The notes below the pieces were generated by a model. The model was not told where the DNA came from, made no database searches, and was given only the letters and a program-made list of their open reading frames with translations. From positions 6,882,001 to 6,946,000 of the forward strand of contig NZ_CP109442.1 of NCBI RefSeq assembly GCF_036227205.1: 64,000 bases of DNA, in the 5' to 3' direction. Both the position numbers and the translations under genes were made by a program. Positions 34,774 to 42,646 of this stretch are shown here, piece after piece. Numbering within the stretch: the stretch's first letter is position 1; every line of letters begins with the position of its first letter. Source of the DNA: Amycolatopsis sp. NBC_01480. GTDB taxonomy: Bacteria > Actinomycetota > Actinomycetes > Mycobacteriales > Pseudonocardiaceae.

Positions 34774-35508
34774 ATGGGCAAGGTCTCCGTGCAGCTGTAC
34801 TCGGTCCGCGACGTGTTCGCGACCGATCCGGCGGACGTTCTGCGGCGGCTGGCCGCCATCGGGTTCACCCAGGTCGAGCCGTACGGCGTGGTCGAAAACG
34901 TCGAGGCGCTCGCCGCCGGGCTGCCGGCCAACGGGCTCACCGCGCCGACCGCGCACGCGCAGCTGCTCGGCGTCGACCAGGAGGCCGTGTTCACCGCCGC
35001 GAAGTCGCTCGGCATCGAGGTGGTGATCGACCCGCTGGTCAAGCCGGAGAAGTGGCAGGACCCGGCCGACATCGCCGCCACCGCCGCCGCGCTGAACGCG
35101 GCCGCGAAGGCCGCCGCGGAGCACGGGATCACGGTCGGCTACCACAACCACTGGTGGGAGCTGGAGTCCCGGATCGACGGGCGCAGCGCGTTCGAGGTGT
35201 TCGCCGACCAGCTCGACCCGGTGGTCGCGCTCGAGGTCGACGCCTACTGGGCCACCGCGGGCGGCGAGGACGCGGCCGGGCTGCTCAGCCGGCTCGGCGA
35301 CCGCGTGCGCGCCATCCACGTCAAGGACGGGGCGCTGGCCACCGACGCGTCCGGCCAGGTCCCGGCGGGCCAGGGCGCCCTGCCGCTCGAGGAGATCCTC
35401 GCCGCGGCGCCGGACGCGCTGCGCGTGGTGGAGTTCGACCGCTACGAAGGCGACATCTTCGAAGCCGTCGCGGGCAGCTTCGCCTTCCTCGCCGACGCCG
35501 AGAAGTGA
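34774..35508 (+). CDS. Sugar phosphate isomerase/epimerase (xylose-isomerase-like TIM barrel)
   Basis: A 244-residue AP-endonuclease-2/xylose-isomerase-like barrel. It begins VSVQLYSVRDVFATDPADVL, then IGFTQVEPYGVVENVE, and has metal-site residues in GYHNHWWELE, ALEVDAYWA, IHVKDG and VVEFDRYEGD. GGGAGCAGGA precedes ATG 34774. It overlaps the following oxidoreductase by four bases. Such pairs usually convert keto- or inositol-type sugars. Substrate unknown. Confidence 0.88.
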   Translation: MGKVSVQLYSVRDVFATDPADVLRRLAAIGFTQVEPYGVVENVEALAAGLPANGLTAPTAHAQLLGVDQEAVFTAAKSLGIEVVIDPLVKPEKWQDPADIAATAAALNAAAKAAAEHGITVGYHNHWWELESRIDGRSAFEVFADQLDPVVALEVDAYWATAGGEDAAGLLSRLGDRVRAIHVKDGALATDASGQVPAGQGALPLEEILAAAPDALRVVEFDRYEGDIFEAVAGSFAFLADAEK

Positions 35509-36608
35509 GCACCGGGCCGGTCGGCGTCGGCGTGATCGGCGCCGGCGTCATCAGTGACACGTACCTGGAGAACCTCACCGCCTTCCCCGACCTGCGCGTG
35601 CTCGCCGTTGCGGATCTCGAGGTCGGACGGGCGGCGGCGCAGGCGGCGAAACACGGTGTGCCGCAAGGGACAACGGTCGCCGAGCTGCTCGCGCACCCGG
35701 AGATCGAGCTGGTCGTGAACCTCACGATCCCGGCCGCGCACGTCGAGGTCGGACTGTCCATTCTGGATGCGGGCAAGAGCGTCTGGGCGGAGAAGCCGCT
35801 GGCGCTCGACCGGCAGACCGGACGCAAGCTGCTGGATCGCGCGCGGGAGAAGGGGCTACGCGTCGCGAGCGCGCCGGACACCGTGCTCGGCGCCGGGCTG
35901 CAGACGGCCCGGCGCGCGGTGGACGCCGGCCGCATCGGCGAGCCGCGCACGGCGTTGGCCCTGTTCCAGACGCCCGGGCCGGAGAGCTGGCACCCGGCGC
36001 CGGAGTTCCTGTTCCAGGCCGGCGGCGGGCCGCTGCTCGACATGGGCCCGTACTACCTGACCGAGCTGGTCCAGCTCCTCGGCCCGATCCACCGGGTCAC
36101 CGGGGCCGGGGGACAGGCGCGGGCGACCCGCGTGATCGGGTCCGGCCCGCGCGCGGGCACCGAGTTCCCGGTGACCGTGCCGACCACGGTGACCGCGCTC
36201 GTCGAGTTCACCCGGGGCGGCAGCGCGCAGGTGGTGCTCAGCTTCGACTCGGCGCTGGCGCGCACGGGTTTCGTCGAGGTGTCCGGCACGCTCGGCACCG
36301 CCGTGCTGCCCGACCCGAACCGGTTCGACGGTGTCACCCAGCTGCACCTGCTCGGCGCCGAGGAGCCGGAAGAGCTTGCCGCGCAAGGACATGCGGCCTC
36401 GCGTGGCACGGGCGCGCTCGAGCTGGCCCGCGCGATCCGGGCCGGCGTGCCGGAGCGCGCGTCCGGCGAGCTGGCCTACCACGTGCTCGACGCGATGCTC
36501 GCCATCGACGAGTCGATCACCCGCGGCCAGACGGTCGAGGTGGCCAGCACGGTCGAGGTGCCGCCCGCCCTGCCGGACGGCTGGGACCCGTACGCCGCCA
36601 CGCTGTAG
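35505..36608 (+). CDS. Gfo/Idh/MocA-family oxidoreductase
   Basis: A 367-residue NAD(P)-dependent dehydrogenase starting at GTG 35505 inside the isomerase stop. The Rossmann motif is VGVGVIGAGVISDTYLENL, followed by VVNLTIPAAHVEVGLSILDA, the catalytic-lysine motif WAEKPLALD, and a C-terminal beta sheet domain with GGGPLLDMGPYYLTELVQLL. It would oxidise a sugar or inositol that the isomerase partner delivers or receives. A long palindrome follows its stop. Confidence 0.9.
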   Translation: MSTGPVGVGVIGAGVISDTYLENLTAFPDLRVLAVADLEVGRAAAQAAKHGVPQGTTVAELLAHPEIELVVNLTIPAAHVEVGLSILDAGKSVWAEKPLALDRQTGRKLLDRAREKGLRVASAPDTVLGAGLQTARRAVDAGRIGEPRTALALFQTPGPESWHPAPEFLFQAGGGPLLDMGPYYLTELVQLLGPIHRVTGAGGQARATRVIGSGPRAGTEFPVTVPTTVTALVEFTRGGSAQVVLSFDSALARTGFVEVSGTLGTAVLPDPNRFDGVTQLHLLGAEEPEELAAQGHAASRGTGALELARAIRAGVPERASGELAYHVLDAMLAIDESITRGQTVEVASTVEVPPALPDGWDPYAATL

Positions 36609-36623
36609 CCGGGGTGGCCGGAA

Positions 36624-36678
36624 GCGCCCCAATGTGGCGTTGGGTGCGTTGAGCGCACCGAACGCCACATTGGGGCGC
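36624..36678. terminator. 55-nt near-perfect hairpin between convergent genes
   Basis: Outer arms GCGCCCCAATGTGGCGTT and AACGCCACATTGGGGCGC (18 bp) pair perfectly. Inner arms GGTGCG and CGCACC pair around TTGAG. It lies between the stops of the oxidoreductase (36608) and the TetR gene (36695) and so can terminate both. From memory, palindromes with the core CCAATGTGGCGTT are dispersed in Amycolatopsis genomes. Confidence 0.75.
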
Positions 36679-36694
36679 ATCGCGCCGGGACGTC

Positions 36695-37285
36695 TCAGCC
36701 GAGTGGCACGGTCAGCAGGCTCTGCAAGTAGAAGCGCAGGGAGCCGACGAGGTCGACGCGGTCGGGGGCGGTGAGCCATTGGACCTGGAGCCCGTCCATC
36801 AGCGCGATGAACGTCAGCGCCGCGTACTCGGGGTCGGTGCCCTCGCGCAGTTCGCCGCTCGCGGACAGCACGCGGAACGATTCGACGACGCTCTCGCGGG
36901 CCTGCTCGTAGTGGCGCTCGAAGTAGCTGTGCGCCGGGTGATCGGGCGCCACCGCCTCGGCGGCCAGCCGCGAGTACAGGTCGACGATGCCGGGGTGGCG
37001 CACGTTGTGCCCGGCCAGCGCGACGAAGTGGCGCAGCACCTCCAGGCCCGGGGGCACGTTCAGCTGCTCGCGCTCGGAGTCCTCGGCGTCCCGCCGCACC
37101 AGCACGGCGGCGAGCAGCGCCTCCTTGGTGGGGAAGTAGTACAGCAGGCCGGCGTGGCTGATGCCGACGCGCTTGGCGATCTCCCGCAGCGACGAACCGT
37201 GGTAGCCGGCTTCGCCGTACACGGTGGCGGCCGCGGAAATGATGTCCTCGCGGCGGATCCGGCCCTTGAGGTAGCCCCCGCTCAC
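36695..37285 (-). CDS. TetR-family regulator divergent from an MFS transporter
   Basis: A 196-residue TetR protein with its HTH at about residues 10-58 (REDIISAAATVYGEAGYHGS, IAKRVGISHAGLLYYFPTKE) and a C-terminal domain with a typical dimer helix pair. GTG 37285 is the start. It is divergent from an MFS gene across 153 bp holding two overlapping dyads at 37341-37369, so it very likely represses the exporter and itself. Confidence 0.88.
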   Translation of the reverse strand: MSGGYLKGRIRREDIISAAATVYGEAGYHGSSLREIAKRVGISHAGLLYYFPTKEALLAAVLVRRDAEDSEREQLNVPPGLEVLRHFVALAGHNVRHPGIVDLYSRLAAEAVAPDHPAHSYFERHYEQARESVVESFRVLSASGELREGTDPEYAALTFIALMDGLQVQWLTAPDRVDLVGSLRFYLQSLLTVPLG

Positions 37286-37340
37286 GGGGTGTCGATCGGT
37301 TCGGCGGCGTGCACCCGACCATCATGCCGCAGACCTAAAA

Positions 37341-37369
37341 CGAACAATCACAGTGATTGTTCGAACAAT
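37341..37369. promoter_or_regulatory. Two overlapping palindromes, TetR operator
   Basis: CGAACAATCAC and GTGATTGTTCG flank a single A (37341-37363). ATTGTTCGAACAAT (37356-37369) is a second perfect palindrome that shares the GATTGTTCG half-site. The AT-rich dyads contrast with the surrounding GC-rich DNA and sit in the divergent TetR/MFS promoter region. Overlapping sites would allow two dimers to bind side by side. Confidence 0.7.
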
Positions 37370-37438
37370 TAGGTTGTACGAACTACCGGGTTCCGTGGCA
37401 TCATCGACAGGACCACATCCCAGGAGGAACCGCCCATC

Positions 37439-38641
37439 ATGAACGATCGCCCCCAGCGCACCGGGCTGCCGCGCGCGGCGCGCGTCGCGACCTGGACCTT
37501 CTTCGCCCTGAACGGGTTCGCGGTCGGCATGTGGGTGGTGCACATCCCCGTGGTCGAGCGCTCCACCGGCATCTCGCACAGCACGCTCGGTGTGCTGCTG
37601 CTGGTGCTCGGCGCGGCCGCGTTCGCCGGGATGCAGGTGGTGGGCCCGCTCGCCGACCGGTTCGGCCAGCGGCTGGTCCTGCCGGTGGCCGGCGTGCTGC
37701 TCGGCATCGCGCTGATCGGGCCGGGGCTCGCGGGCAGTTGGTGGTCGCTCGGCCTGACGCTGGTGGCGTTCGGGTTTTTCAACGGCTCGATCGACGTCGC
37801 GATGAACTCCCACGCCGTGGTCGTCGAGCGCGCCTACCCGCGGCCGATCATGGCCTCGTTCCACGCCATGTGGTCGATCGGCGGGGCGATCGCCGCGTTT
37901 GTCGGCGCGGCGGTGCTGAAGGCCGGGATACCGACGGCCGCCGCGCTGGGCGGCACCGGCGCGCTGTGTGTGGTCCTTTCCTTGGTGGCCGGGCGGTTCC
38001 TGCTCAACGCGGAACCGGCGAAGTCCGAGCCGGCGGAGACGGAGAAGGCGCCTGCCGAGCGGGTCCGGCCGCCGATGCGCCTGGTGTGGCTGCTCGGCGC
38101 GCTGGCGTTCGCGCTGATGCTGTCCGAGGGCGTCGCGAACGACTGGGCGGCGCTGCACCTGCAGGACGTGCTGGGCACCTCCGCGGCCACCGCCGCGCTG
38201 GGCTACGGCTCGTTCGCCGTCGCGATGACCGTGGGCCGGTTCGCCACCGACCGGGTGGCCGCGCTGGTCGGCCCGGCCGCGATCGTCCGGTACGGCTCGG
38301 CGCTGGCCGCTTTCGGGCTCGCCGTCGCCTCGCTCTCGCCGTGGGTGCCGCTCGCGCTGGTGGGCTGGGCGCTGTTCGGCCTCGGCCTGTCCGGCGGGGT
38401 GCCGCAGCTGTTCACCGCGGCGGGCAACCTCGACACCCGCAATTCCGGCGCGCTGATGGCGAAGGTGGTCGGCCTCGGCTACGTCGGCCTGCTGGCCGGC
38501 CCGGCCCTGATCGGCGGCCTGACCCGGTGGATGCCGCTGAACGTCGCGTTCGCCGTGCCGTTTGTGCTCTGTGTGCTGGCCGTGGTGTTCGCCCCGGTGC
38601 TGACTCAGCGCCGCGACCGCGAGCCGGCCGAAGTGAGCTGA
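37439..38641 (+). CDS. MFS transporter (YbjJ-like)
   Basis: A 400-residue membrane protein with about 12 hydrophobic segments. It has WTFFALNGFAVGMWVVHIPV at TM1, the loop 2-3 motif GPLADRFGQRLVLPVAGVL, and FFNGSIDVAMNSHAVVVERA between TM4 and TM5. The central loop is rich in Glu/Lys/Ala. The pattern fits the YbjJ/fucose-permease-like branch of the major facilitator superfamily. AGGAGG precedes ATG 37439. The divergent TetR regulator suggests an inducible exporter. Substrate unknown. Confidence 0.88.
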   Translation: MNDRPQRTGLPRAARVATWTFFALNGFAVGMWVVHIPVVERSTGISHSTLGVLLLVLGAAAFAGMQVVGPLADRFGQRLVLPVAGVLLGIALIGPGLAGSWWSLGLTLVAFGFFNGSIDVAMNSHAVVVERAYPRPIMASFHAMWSIGGAIAAFVGAAVLKAGIPTAAALGGTGALCVVLSLVAGRFLLNAEPAKSEPAETEKAPAERVRPPMRLVWLLGALAFALMLSEGVANDWAALHLQDVLGTSAATAALGYGSFAVAMTVGRFATDRVAALVGPAAIVRYGSALAAFGLAVASLSPWVPLALVGWALFGLGLSGGVPQLFTAAGNLDTRNSGALMAKVVGLGYVGLLAGPALIGGLTRWMPLNVAFAVPFVLCVLAVVFAPVLTQRRDREPAEVS

Positions 38642-38648
38642 CCCGGGT

Positions 38649-39242
38649 TCACGGCGCTTCGGGGCAGCCCAGCAGCTTCCGATAATGGCCGCCTCCGGTC
38701 AGGGTGACCGGGGGCAGGGCGGAGTCCAGGTGCCGGACGGTGCAGGCGATCTGCTGAGTGGCCATTGTGGACAGTGCCAGGACGTCGAGGCCCAGCGCCA
38801 CCGTGACCCCCGAGGCATCCACCGCGACCGACAGCGGCGCCGCGTTCCCGGGCACCTCGGTGGTCAGGCCCGCCGCCCGCTCGGCGTCGTCCGGCCCCGC
38901 GGCCAGCAGCCTGAGCAAGCCGGCCGGATCCGTCGGCGCCACATCCCGTCGCGCCGCGGTCGGCTGGCCCGCCAGCACGAAGTAGAGCGCCTCGCCGCCC
39001 GGCGGGCCCGAGACGACCGCCCCGCTCGGCGCCGGGCCGCCGGGGATCACCGCGCTGGGCCGCACCCCGCAGCCGGCCAGCACCACGACCGCCACGGCCG
39101 ACATCCCGATCAGCCGGGCAGCGCGGTTGCCGCAGGCAGCGGATGACGCTTCCACTGCGCTCAGTGCGGTGGAAGCGTCATCCGCTGCATCGCGCTGCGG
39201 CGCGATTCCCGGGCCGGACACAGCGCGCTTTCCGTTGCGCAT
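38649..39242 (-). CDS. AfsQ3-like lipoprotein with a repeat-derived N-terminal insert
   Basis: A 197-residue protein with lipobox VVVLAGC (Cys at about residue 58) and a mature domain like the GerMN/LpqB-type accessory lipoproteins (FVLAGQPTAARRDV, VTVALGLDVLALSTMATQQI). AGGAGG precedes ATG 39242 by the right distance, so translation starts 45 codons before the hydrophobic core of the signal peptide. That lead contains DDASTALSAVEASSAA, the translation of a REP-like palindrome (39136-39188). The ATG overlaps the histidine kinase stop by one base. In Streptomyces, afsQ1-Q2 are accompanied by lipoprotein AfsQ3, which fits this three-gene unit. Confidence 0.72.
   Translation of the reverse strand: MRNGKRAVSGPGIAPQRDAADDASTALSAVEASSAACGNRAARLIGMSAVAVVVLAGCGVRPSAVIPGGPAPSGAVVSGPPGGEALYFVLAGQPTAARRDVAPTDPAGLLRLLAAGPDDAERAAGLTTEVPGNAAPLSVAVDASGVTVALGLDVLALSTMATQQIACTVRHLDSALPPVTLTGGGHYRKLLGCPEAP
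39136..39188. repeat. REP-like palindrome copy A, inside a coding sequence
   Basis: Arms GCAGCGGATGACGCTTCCAC and its exact complement flank a 13-base loop. The arm core GGATGACGCTT recurs in the repeats at 45972 and 58942. This copy is read through in frame by the lipoprotein gene. Confidence 0.8.
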
Positions 39243-40660
39243 CAAGCACCTCCTGAGTCGTGGGGGAGCCGGACGGTGAAAGCGGCGCCGCCCTCGGGCC
39301 GGTTGGCCGCGGTGAGCGTGCCGCCGTGCAGTTTGGCGTTCTCCCAGGCGATCGCGAGGCCCAGGCCGCTGCCCTCGGACCGCGAACGCGCCGTGTCGGC
39401 CTTGTAGAAGCGGTCGAACACGTGGGGCAGGACGTCGGGATCGAGGCCGGGGCCCGCGTCGGTGACCTCGATCGTCAGCTGGTCCGGCTCGGCCGAAAGC
39501 CGCACCGTGACGGGTGGGGCGCCGTGGCGCAGCGCGTTGCCGACGAGGTTCGCGACGATCACGTCGAGCCGCCGCGGGTCCAGCCGCGCTCGGACGCCGG
39601 ACGGCAGCTCGGTGGCCACCTCCGCCGCCCAGCCGCGGGCGCGCAGGGTGGCGCCGACGGCCTCGGCGACGTCGACGTCGTCCAGCGCCAGCGCGGCCGA
39701 GCCGGCGTCGAACCGGGTCACCTCGATCAGGTCGTTCACCAGCCGGGTGAGGTTGTGCGTCTCCTGGCTGACCAGCCGCGCCGCCTGACCGGCGGGCCCG
39801 GGCAGGGCCGCGGCCTCGGCGTCGAGCAGGTCGGTGACGGCGATCATCGCGGTCAGCGGCGTGCGCAGCTCGTGCGAGACGTCGGCGACGAACCGCCGCG
39901 CGTCCGCCTCCATCCGCTCCAGCTCGCCGACGTGGCGCTGGAGTGATTCGGCGGTGGTGTTGAACGTGCGGGCCACGCCGGCCAGCTCGTCGGACCCGCG
40001 CACCTCCAGCCGGGTCGCCAGCTCGCCCTCGCCCAGCCGGTGCGCGGCCCGGCGCAGCTCCTGCACCGGCCGCAGCACACTGCGCGCGGCCAGCAGCGCC
40101 AGCAGCATCGCGAGCACCAGCGCGCCGCCGCCGGTGAACCACGCGCTGCGCGCCAGGTCCGCGATGTTCACGGCTTCGGGCTCCAGGCTGCGCACCACGT
40201 ACACCTCGATCCCGGACGCCCGCGTGCCGCCCGGCGCCGAAGAATCCTTGACCAGCAGCTGGGTGCCGATCACCAGCCCCGGATGACCGGCGTACACGAT
40301 CCGCTGCCAGGCCACGATGCCGGTGCGCACTCGCGTGTGCAGTTCCGTGCTGACCAGGGCGGGGTCCAGGCCGCCGGCGGACTGCCCGCCGCTCTCCGCC
40401 ACGGCCGAGTCGCCCCGGCCCGAGACGTGACCGGCCAGCTGCTCCAGCTCCGCGCGGGTCGGCGTGAGCGTCGGCAGCGGGTACAGCTGCTCGATCCGGT
40501 TCGTCACCTCGATCACGGCCTTGTCCTGCGCGCTCTGCAGGATCGTGGTGCGGGCCTGCACGTACCCGAAACCGGCGACGGCGGCCGCGGTGACCACACT
40601 CAGCAACGCGAACGCGGACAGCAGCCGCGTCTGCAAGCCCCAGTCGGACCATCCCTTCAC
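39242..40660 (-). CDS. AfsQ2-like membrane histidine kinase
   Basis: A 472-residue sensor kinase. TM1 is LLSAFALLSVVTAAAVAGFG, followed by an extracellular sensor of about 125 residues and TM2 WFTGGGALVLAMLLALLAAR. The HAMP domain includes LRRAAHRLGEGELATRLEV, the H-box VSHELRTPLTAM, the N-box ANLVGNALRHG, and G boxes VTDAGPGLDP and GSGLGLAIAW. The GTG start overlaps the response-regulator stop by four bases. The repeat-bearing lipoprotein follows with a one-base overlap. In the AfsQ system the kinase responds to nitrogen and cell-envelope conditions; the signal here is not known. Confidence 0.9.
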   Translation of the reverse strand: MKGWSDWGLQTRLLSAFALLSVVTAAAVAGFGYVQARTTILQSAQDKAVIEVTNRIEQLYPLPTLTPTRAELEQLAGHVSGRGDSAVAESGGQSAGGLDPALVSTELHTRVRTGIVAWQRIVYAGHPGLVIGTQLLVKDSSAPGGTRASGIEVYVVRSLEPEAVNIADLARSAWFTGGGALVLAMLLALLAARSVLRPVQELRRAAHRLGEGELATRLEVRGSDELAGVARTFNTTAESLQRHVGELERMEADARRFVADVSHELRTPLTAMIAVTDLLDAEAAALPGPAGQAARLVSQETHNLTRLVNDLIEVTRFDAGSAALALDDVDVAEAVGATLRARGWAAEVATELPSGVRARLDPRRLDVIVANLVGNALRHGAPPVTVRLSAEPDQLTIEVTDAGPGLDPDVLPHVFDRFYKADTARSRSEGSGLGLAIAWENAKLHGGTLTAANRPEGGAAFTVRLPHDSGGA

Positions 40661-41349
40661 AGGGGGCCGAACCGGTAGCCGAAGCCCCGCAGCGTCTGCA
40701 CGTACACCGGCGCCGCCGGATCGTCCTCGATCTTCGAGCGCAGCCGCTGCACGCAGGCGTCGACGAGCCGCGAGTCGCCGAGATAACCCTGGTCCCACAC
40801 CGATTCCAGCAGCTGCTGGCGGCTCAGCACCCGCCCGGGCGCCGCGGACAGCTCCAGCAGCAGCCGCATCTCCGTGGGCGCGAGGCCGACCGGCTCGCCG
40901 TTCTTGGCGACGACGAGCCCGGCCCGGTCGATGGTCAGCGCCCCGTGCCGTTCGGCTTCCGCTTTCGCCTCGGCCGGCCGCGGCTCGCTCGCGGTCCGAC
41001 GGAGCACGGCGCGGATGCGGGCCTCCAGCACGCGGGCCTGCGCGGGCTTCACCACGTAGTCGTCGGCGCCGGCCTCGAGCCCGGCGACCACGTCGATGTC
41101 GTCGTTGCGCGCGGTCAGCATGATGATCGGCAGGTCGCCGCCCGCGCGGATCCGGCGGCACACCTCGAAGCCGTCCATGCCGGGCAGCATCAGGTCGAGC
41201 ACCACCACGTCGGCGACGTCGGCGGTCAGGCGCTCGAGGCCCAGTTCCCCCGTCTCCACGGCTTCCACCGTGTGACCTTGGTAGGTCAGCGCGAGCTGCA
41301 GGCCGTCTCGCACGGCCTGGTCGTCTTCGATCAGCAACACCCGGGGCAT
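40657..41349 (-). CDS. AfsQ1-like OmpR-family response regulator
   Basis: A 230-residue regulator. The receiver domain starts MPRVLLIEDDQAVRDGL, with phospho-acceptor Asp52 in VVVLDLMLPGMDGFE and the lysine in DDYVVKPAQ. The C-terminal winged helix has PTEMRLLLELSAAPGRVLSR and DSRLVDACVQRLRSKIEDD. DDIDVVAGLEAGADDYVVKP closely matches my recollection of Streptomyces AfsQ1, a regulator of nitrogen metabolism and antibiotic production. ATG 41349 gives the family start; GTG 41358 is an alternative. Confidence 0.9.
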   Translation of the reverse strand: MPRVLLIEDDQAVRDGLQLALTYQGHTVEAVETGELGLERLTADVADVVVLDLMLPGMDGFEVCRRIRAGGDLPIIMLTARNDDIDVVAGLEAGADDYVVKPAQARVLEARIRAVLRRTASEPRPAEAKAEAERHGALTIDRAGLVVAKNGEPVGLAPTEMRLLLELSAAPGRVLSRQQLLESVWDQGYLGDSRLVDACVQRLRSKIEDDPAAPVYVQTLRGFGYRFGPL

Positions 41350-41420
41350 GGGCTCCACTATTGCAGCGGCGCCTACGACCCGGTCAGCGGAGTGTCATCG
41401 TTCGGTAACAAGAGGCGATG

Positions 41421-41436
41421 CTTACGCGGCTGTTAC
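41421..41436 (-). promoter_or_regulatory. AfsQ1-box-like direct repeat upstream of the response regulator
   Basis: On the minus strand GTAAC-N6-GTAAG matches the published AfsQ1 consensus GTnAC-N6-GTnAC in nine of ten defined positions. It sits 72-87 bp before the response-regulator start, and a further GTAAC lies at 41405 on the plus strand. It would support autoregulation or control of the divergent peptidase gene. Confidence 0.45.
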
Positions 41437-41494
41437 CAAGCTGTCGACGGATGCGGACGGAGCACGGGCCGCCCGCGCATATTGGCCGCCGAGC

Positions 41495-42064
41495 ATGAAC
41501 CGCATGATCTTCTCCCGAGCCCGGCTCTACGCGGTGATGACGCGGCTGCTGGCCGTCCTGCTGCTCCCGTTCGCCTGCCTGCGCTCGCCCGGGCGGGCCC
41601 GCTACCTGGCCTGCCAGTGGGCGCTCGGCCTGCGGTTCCCGGCGGAGGACCTGAGCGGCCTGGTGCCCGCGGTCCGCGAGGCGTTCACGGCGGCGCGCAC
41701 CGAGGCGTTCTGGCGTGACGACCAGCTGATCGGCCTCACCTCCGGCCATCGCGACGCGGCCGAGCAGCACCGCCTGTTCACCGACGAGGTCCGCCGAACC
41801 GGCTCGGTCCGCGAGGCCTGCCGCCTGGTGCTGCCGCCCGCGGAGTCGACCCACGTCAGTGGCATCGCCCTCGACGTGCGCCCGACCGAGGGCGCCGCCT
41901 GGCTGGAGCGCCACGGCGGGGTCCACCACCTGCACCGCCGCTACGACAACGAGTGGTGGCACTTCGAGTACCACCTCTGCCCGCCGCCGCGGCTGCCGTA
42001 CCCGGGGGCCGGGGCGCCGGCGGACGGCCGTCCGCGCGTCCGCACGGGGGAATGGGTGGTGTGA
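41495..42064 (+). CDS. VanY-type D-alanyl-D-alanine carboxypeptidase (M15B)
   Basis: A 189-residue protein with an N-terminal hydrophobic helix (MTRLLAVLLLPFACL). The zinc-peptidase motifs are SGHRDAAEQHRLF, the first metal ligands in STHVSGIALDV (SxHxxGxAxD), and the catalytic ExxH in EWWHFEYH. It would trim or hydrolyse D-Ala-D-Ala ends of peptidoglycan stems or sensor peptides at the membrane. It is divergent from the AfsQ1-like operon, so envelope-stress control is plausible. Confidence 0.85.
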   Translation: MNRMIFSRARLYAVMTRLLAVLLLPFACLRSPGRARYLACQWALGLRFPAEDLSGLVPAVREAFTAARTEAFWRDDQLIGLTSGHRDAAEQHRLFTDEVRRTGSVREACRLVLPPAESTHVSGIALDVRPTEGAAWLERHGGVHHLHRRYDNEWWHFEYHLCPPPRLPYPGAGAPADGRPRVRTGEWVV

Positions 42065-42082
42065 TCCTTTGTGGACAGTCGC

Positions 42083-42586
42083 TCAGAACCGGCGCGTGAA
42101 CGGCAGCGGCTTGCGCATCCGGATCAGCAGCAGCAACGGCACCAGCACGTACGGCAGGTTGAAGGCGAGGAACTTGCCCGGGTTCCCGGTGCGCATCGCC
42201 GGGTCGCCGAAGAACTCCACGCCGAACACCACCACGCCGGTGAGCGTGACGATCATCGTCGCGTAGATCACCGCGAACAGCTGGATCCAGTTCCGCCCGG
42301 TCAGCAGGCAGTAGACGAGCAGCACGTAGAACGGCATGTAGACGAACGCCGAGAGGCCGGTGACGATCCGCATCCAGTCCGGCGGGTGCATGAACAGCAC
42401 GTCGGCGTCGTGGGCGTACCAGTAGTTGGACTGCACGAAGAAGTTGCCGGACGGCTGCGAGAAGTCCACGCCGACGGTCGGCAGCAGGTCGCTGATCAGC
42501 GACGTCACGGTGAACGCGGCGAACAGGACCGCGAAGAAGATGTCGACCCGGCGCGCGTTCAGCGGCAGGTTCGCGGGGGCGGTCAT
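42083..42586 (-). CDS. EXPERA-domain (emopamil-binding/TMEM97-like) membrane protein
   Basis: A 167-residue four-helix membrane protein. RRVDIFFAVLFAAFTVTSLI is the first helix; the loop WYAHDADVLFMHPPDWMRIV, FVYMPFYVLLVYCLLTGRNW and VVFGVEFFGD carry the conserved charged and aromatic residues of EXPERA proteins. Eukaryotic relatives are sterol isomerases and lipid-binding factors. The bacterial function is unknown. The next gene, on the other strand, is another sterol-enzyme-like family (DUF1295). Confidence 0.75.
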   Translation of the reverse strand: MTAPANLPLNARRVDIFFAVLFAAFTVTSLISDLLPTVGVDFSQPSGNFFVQSNYWYAHDADVLFMHPPDWMRIVTGLSAFVYMPFYVLLVYCLLTGRNWIQLFAVIYATMIVTLTGVVVFGVEFFGDPAMRTGNPGKFLAFNLPYVLVPLLLLIRMRKPLPFTRRF

Positions 42587-42646
42587 GGGCGGATTCTAGG
42601 CAGCCGGAGCCGGGCCTCCCGGGCGGCGCGCCAGTAGAGTGCCCGC

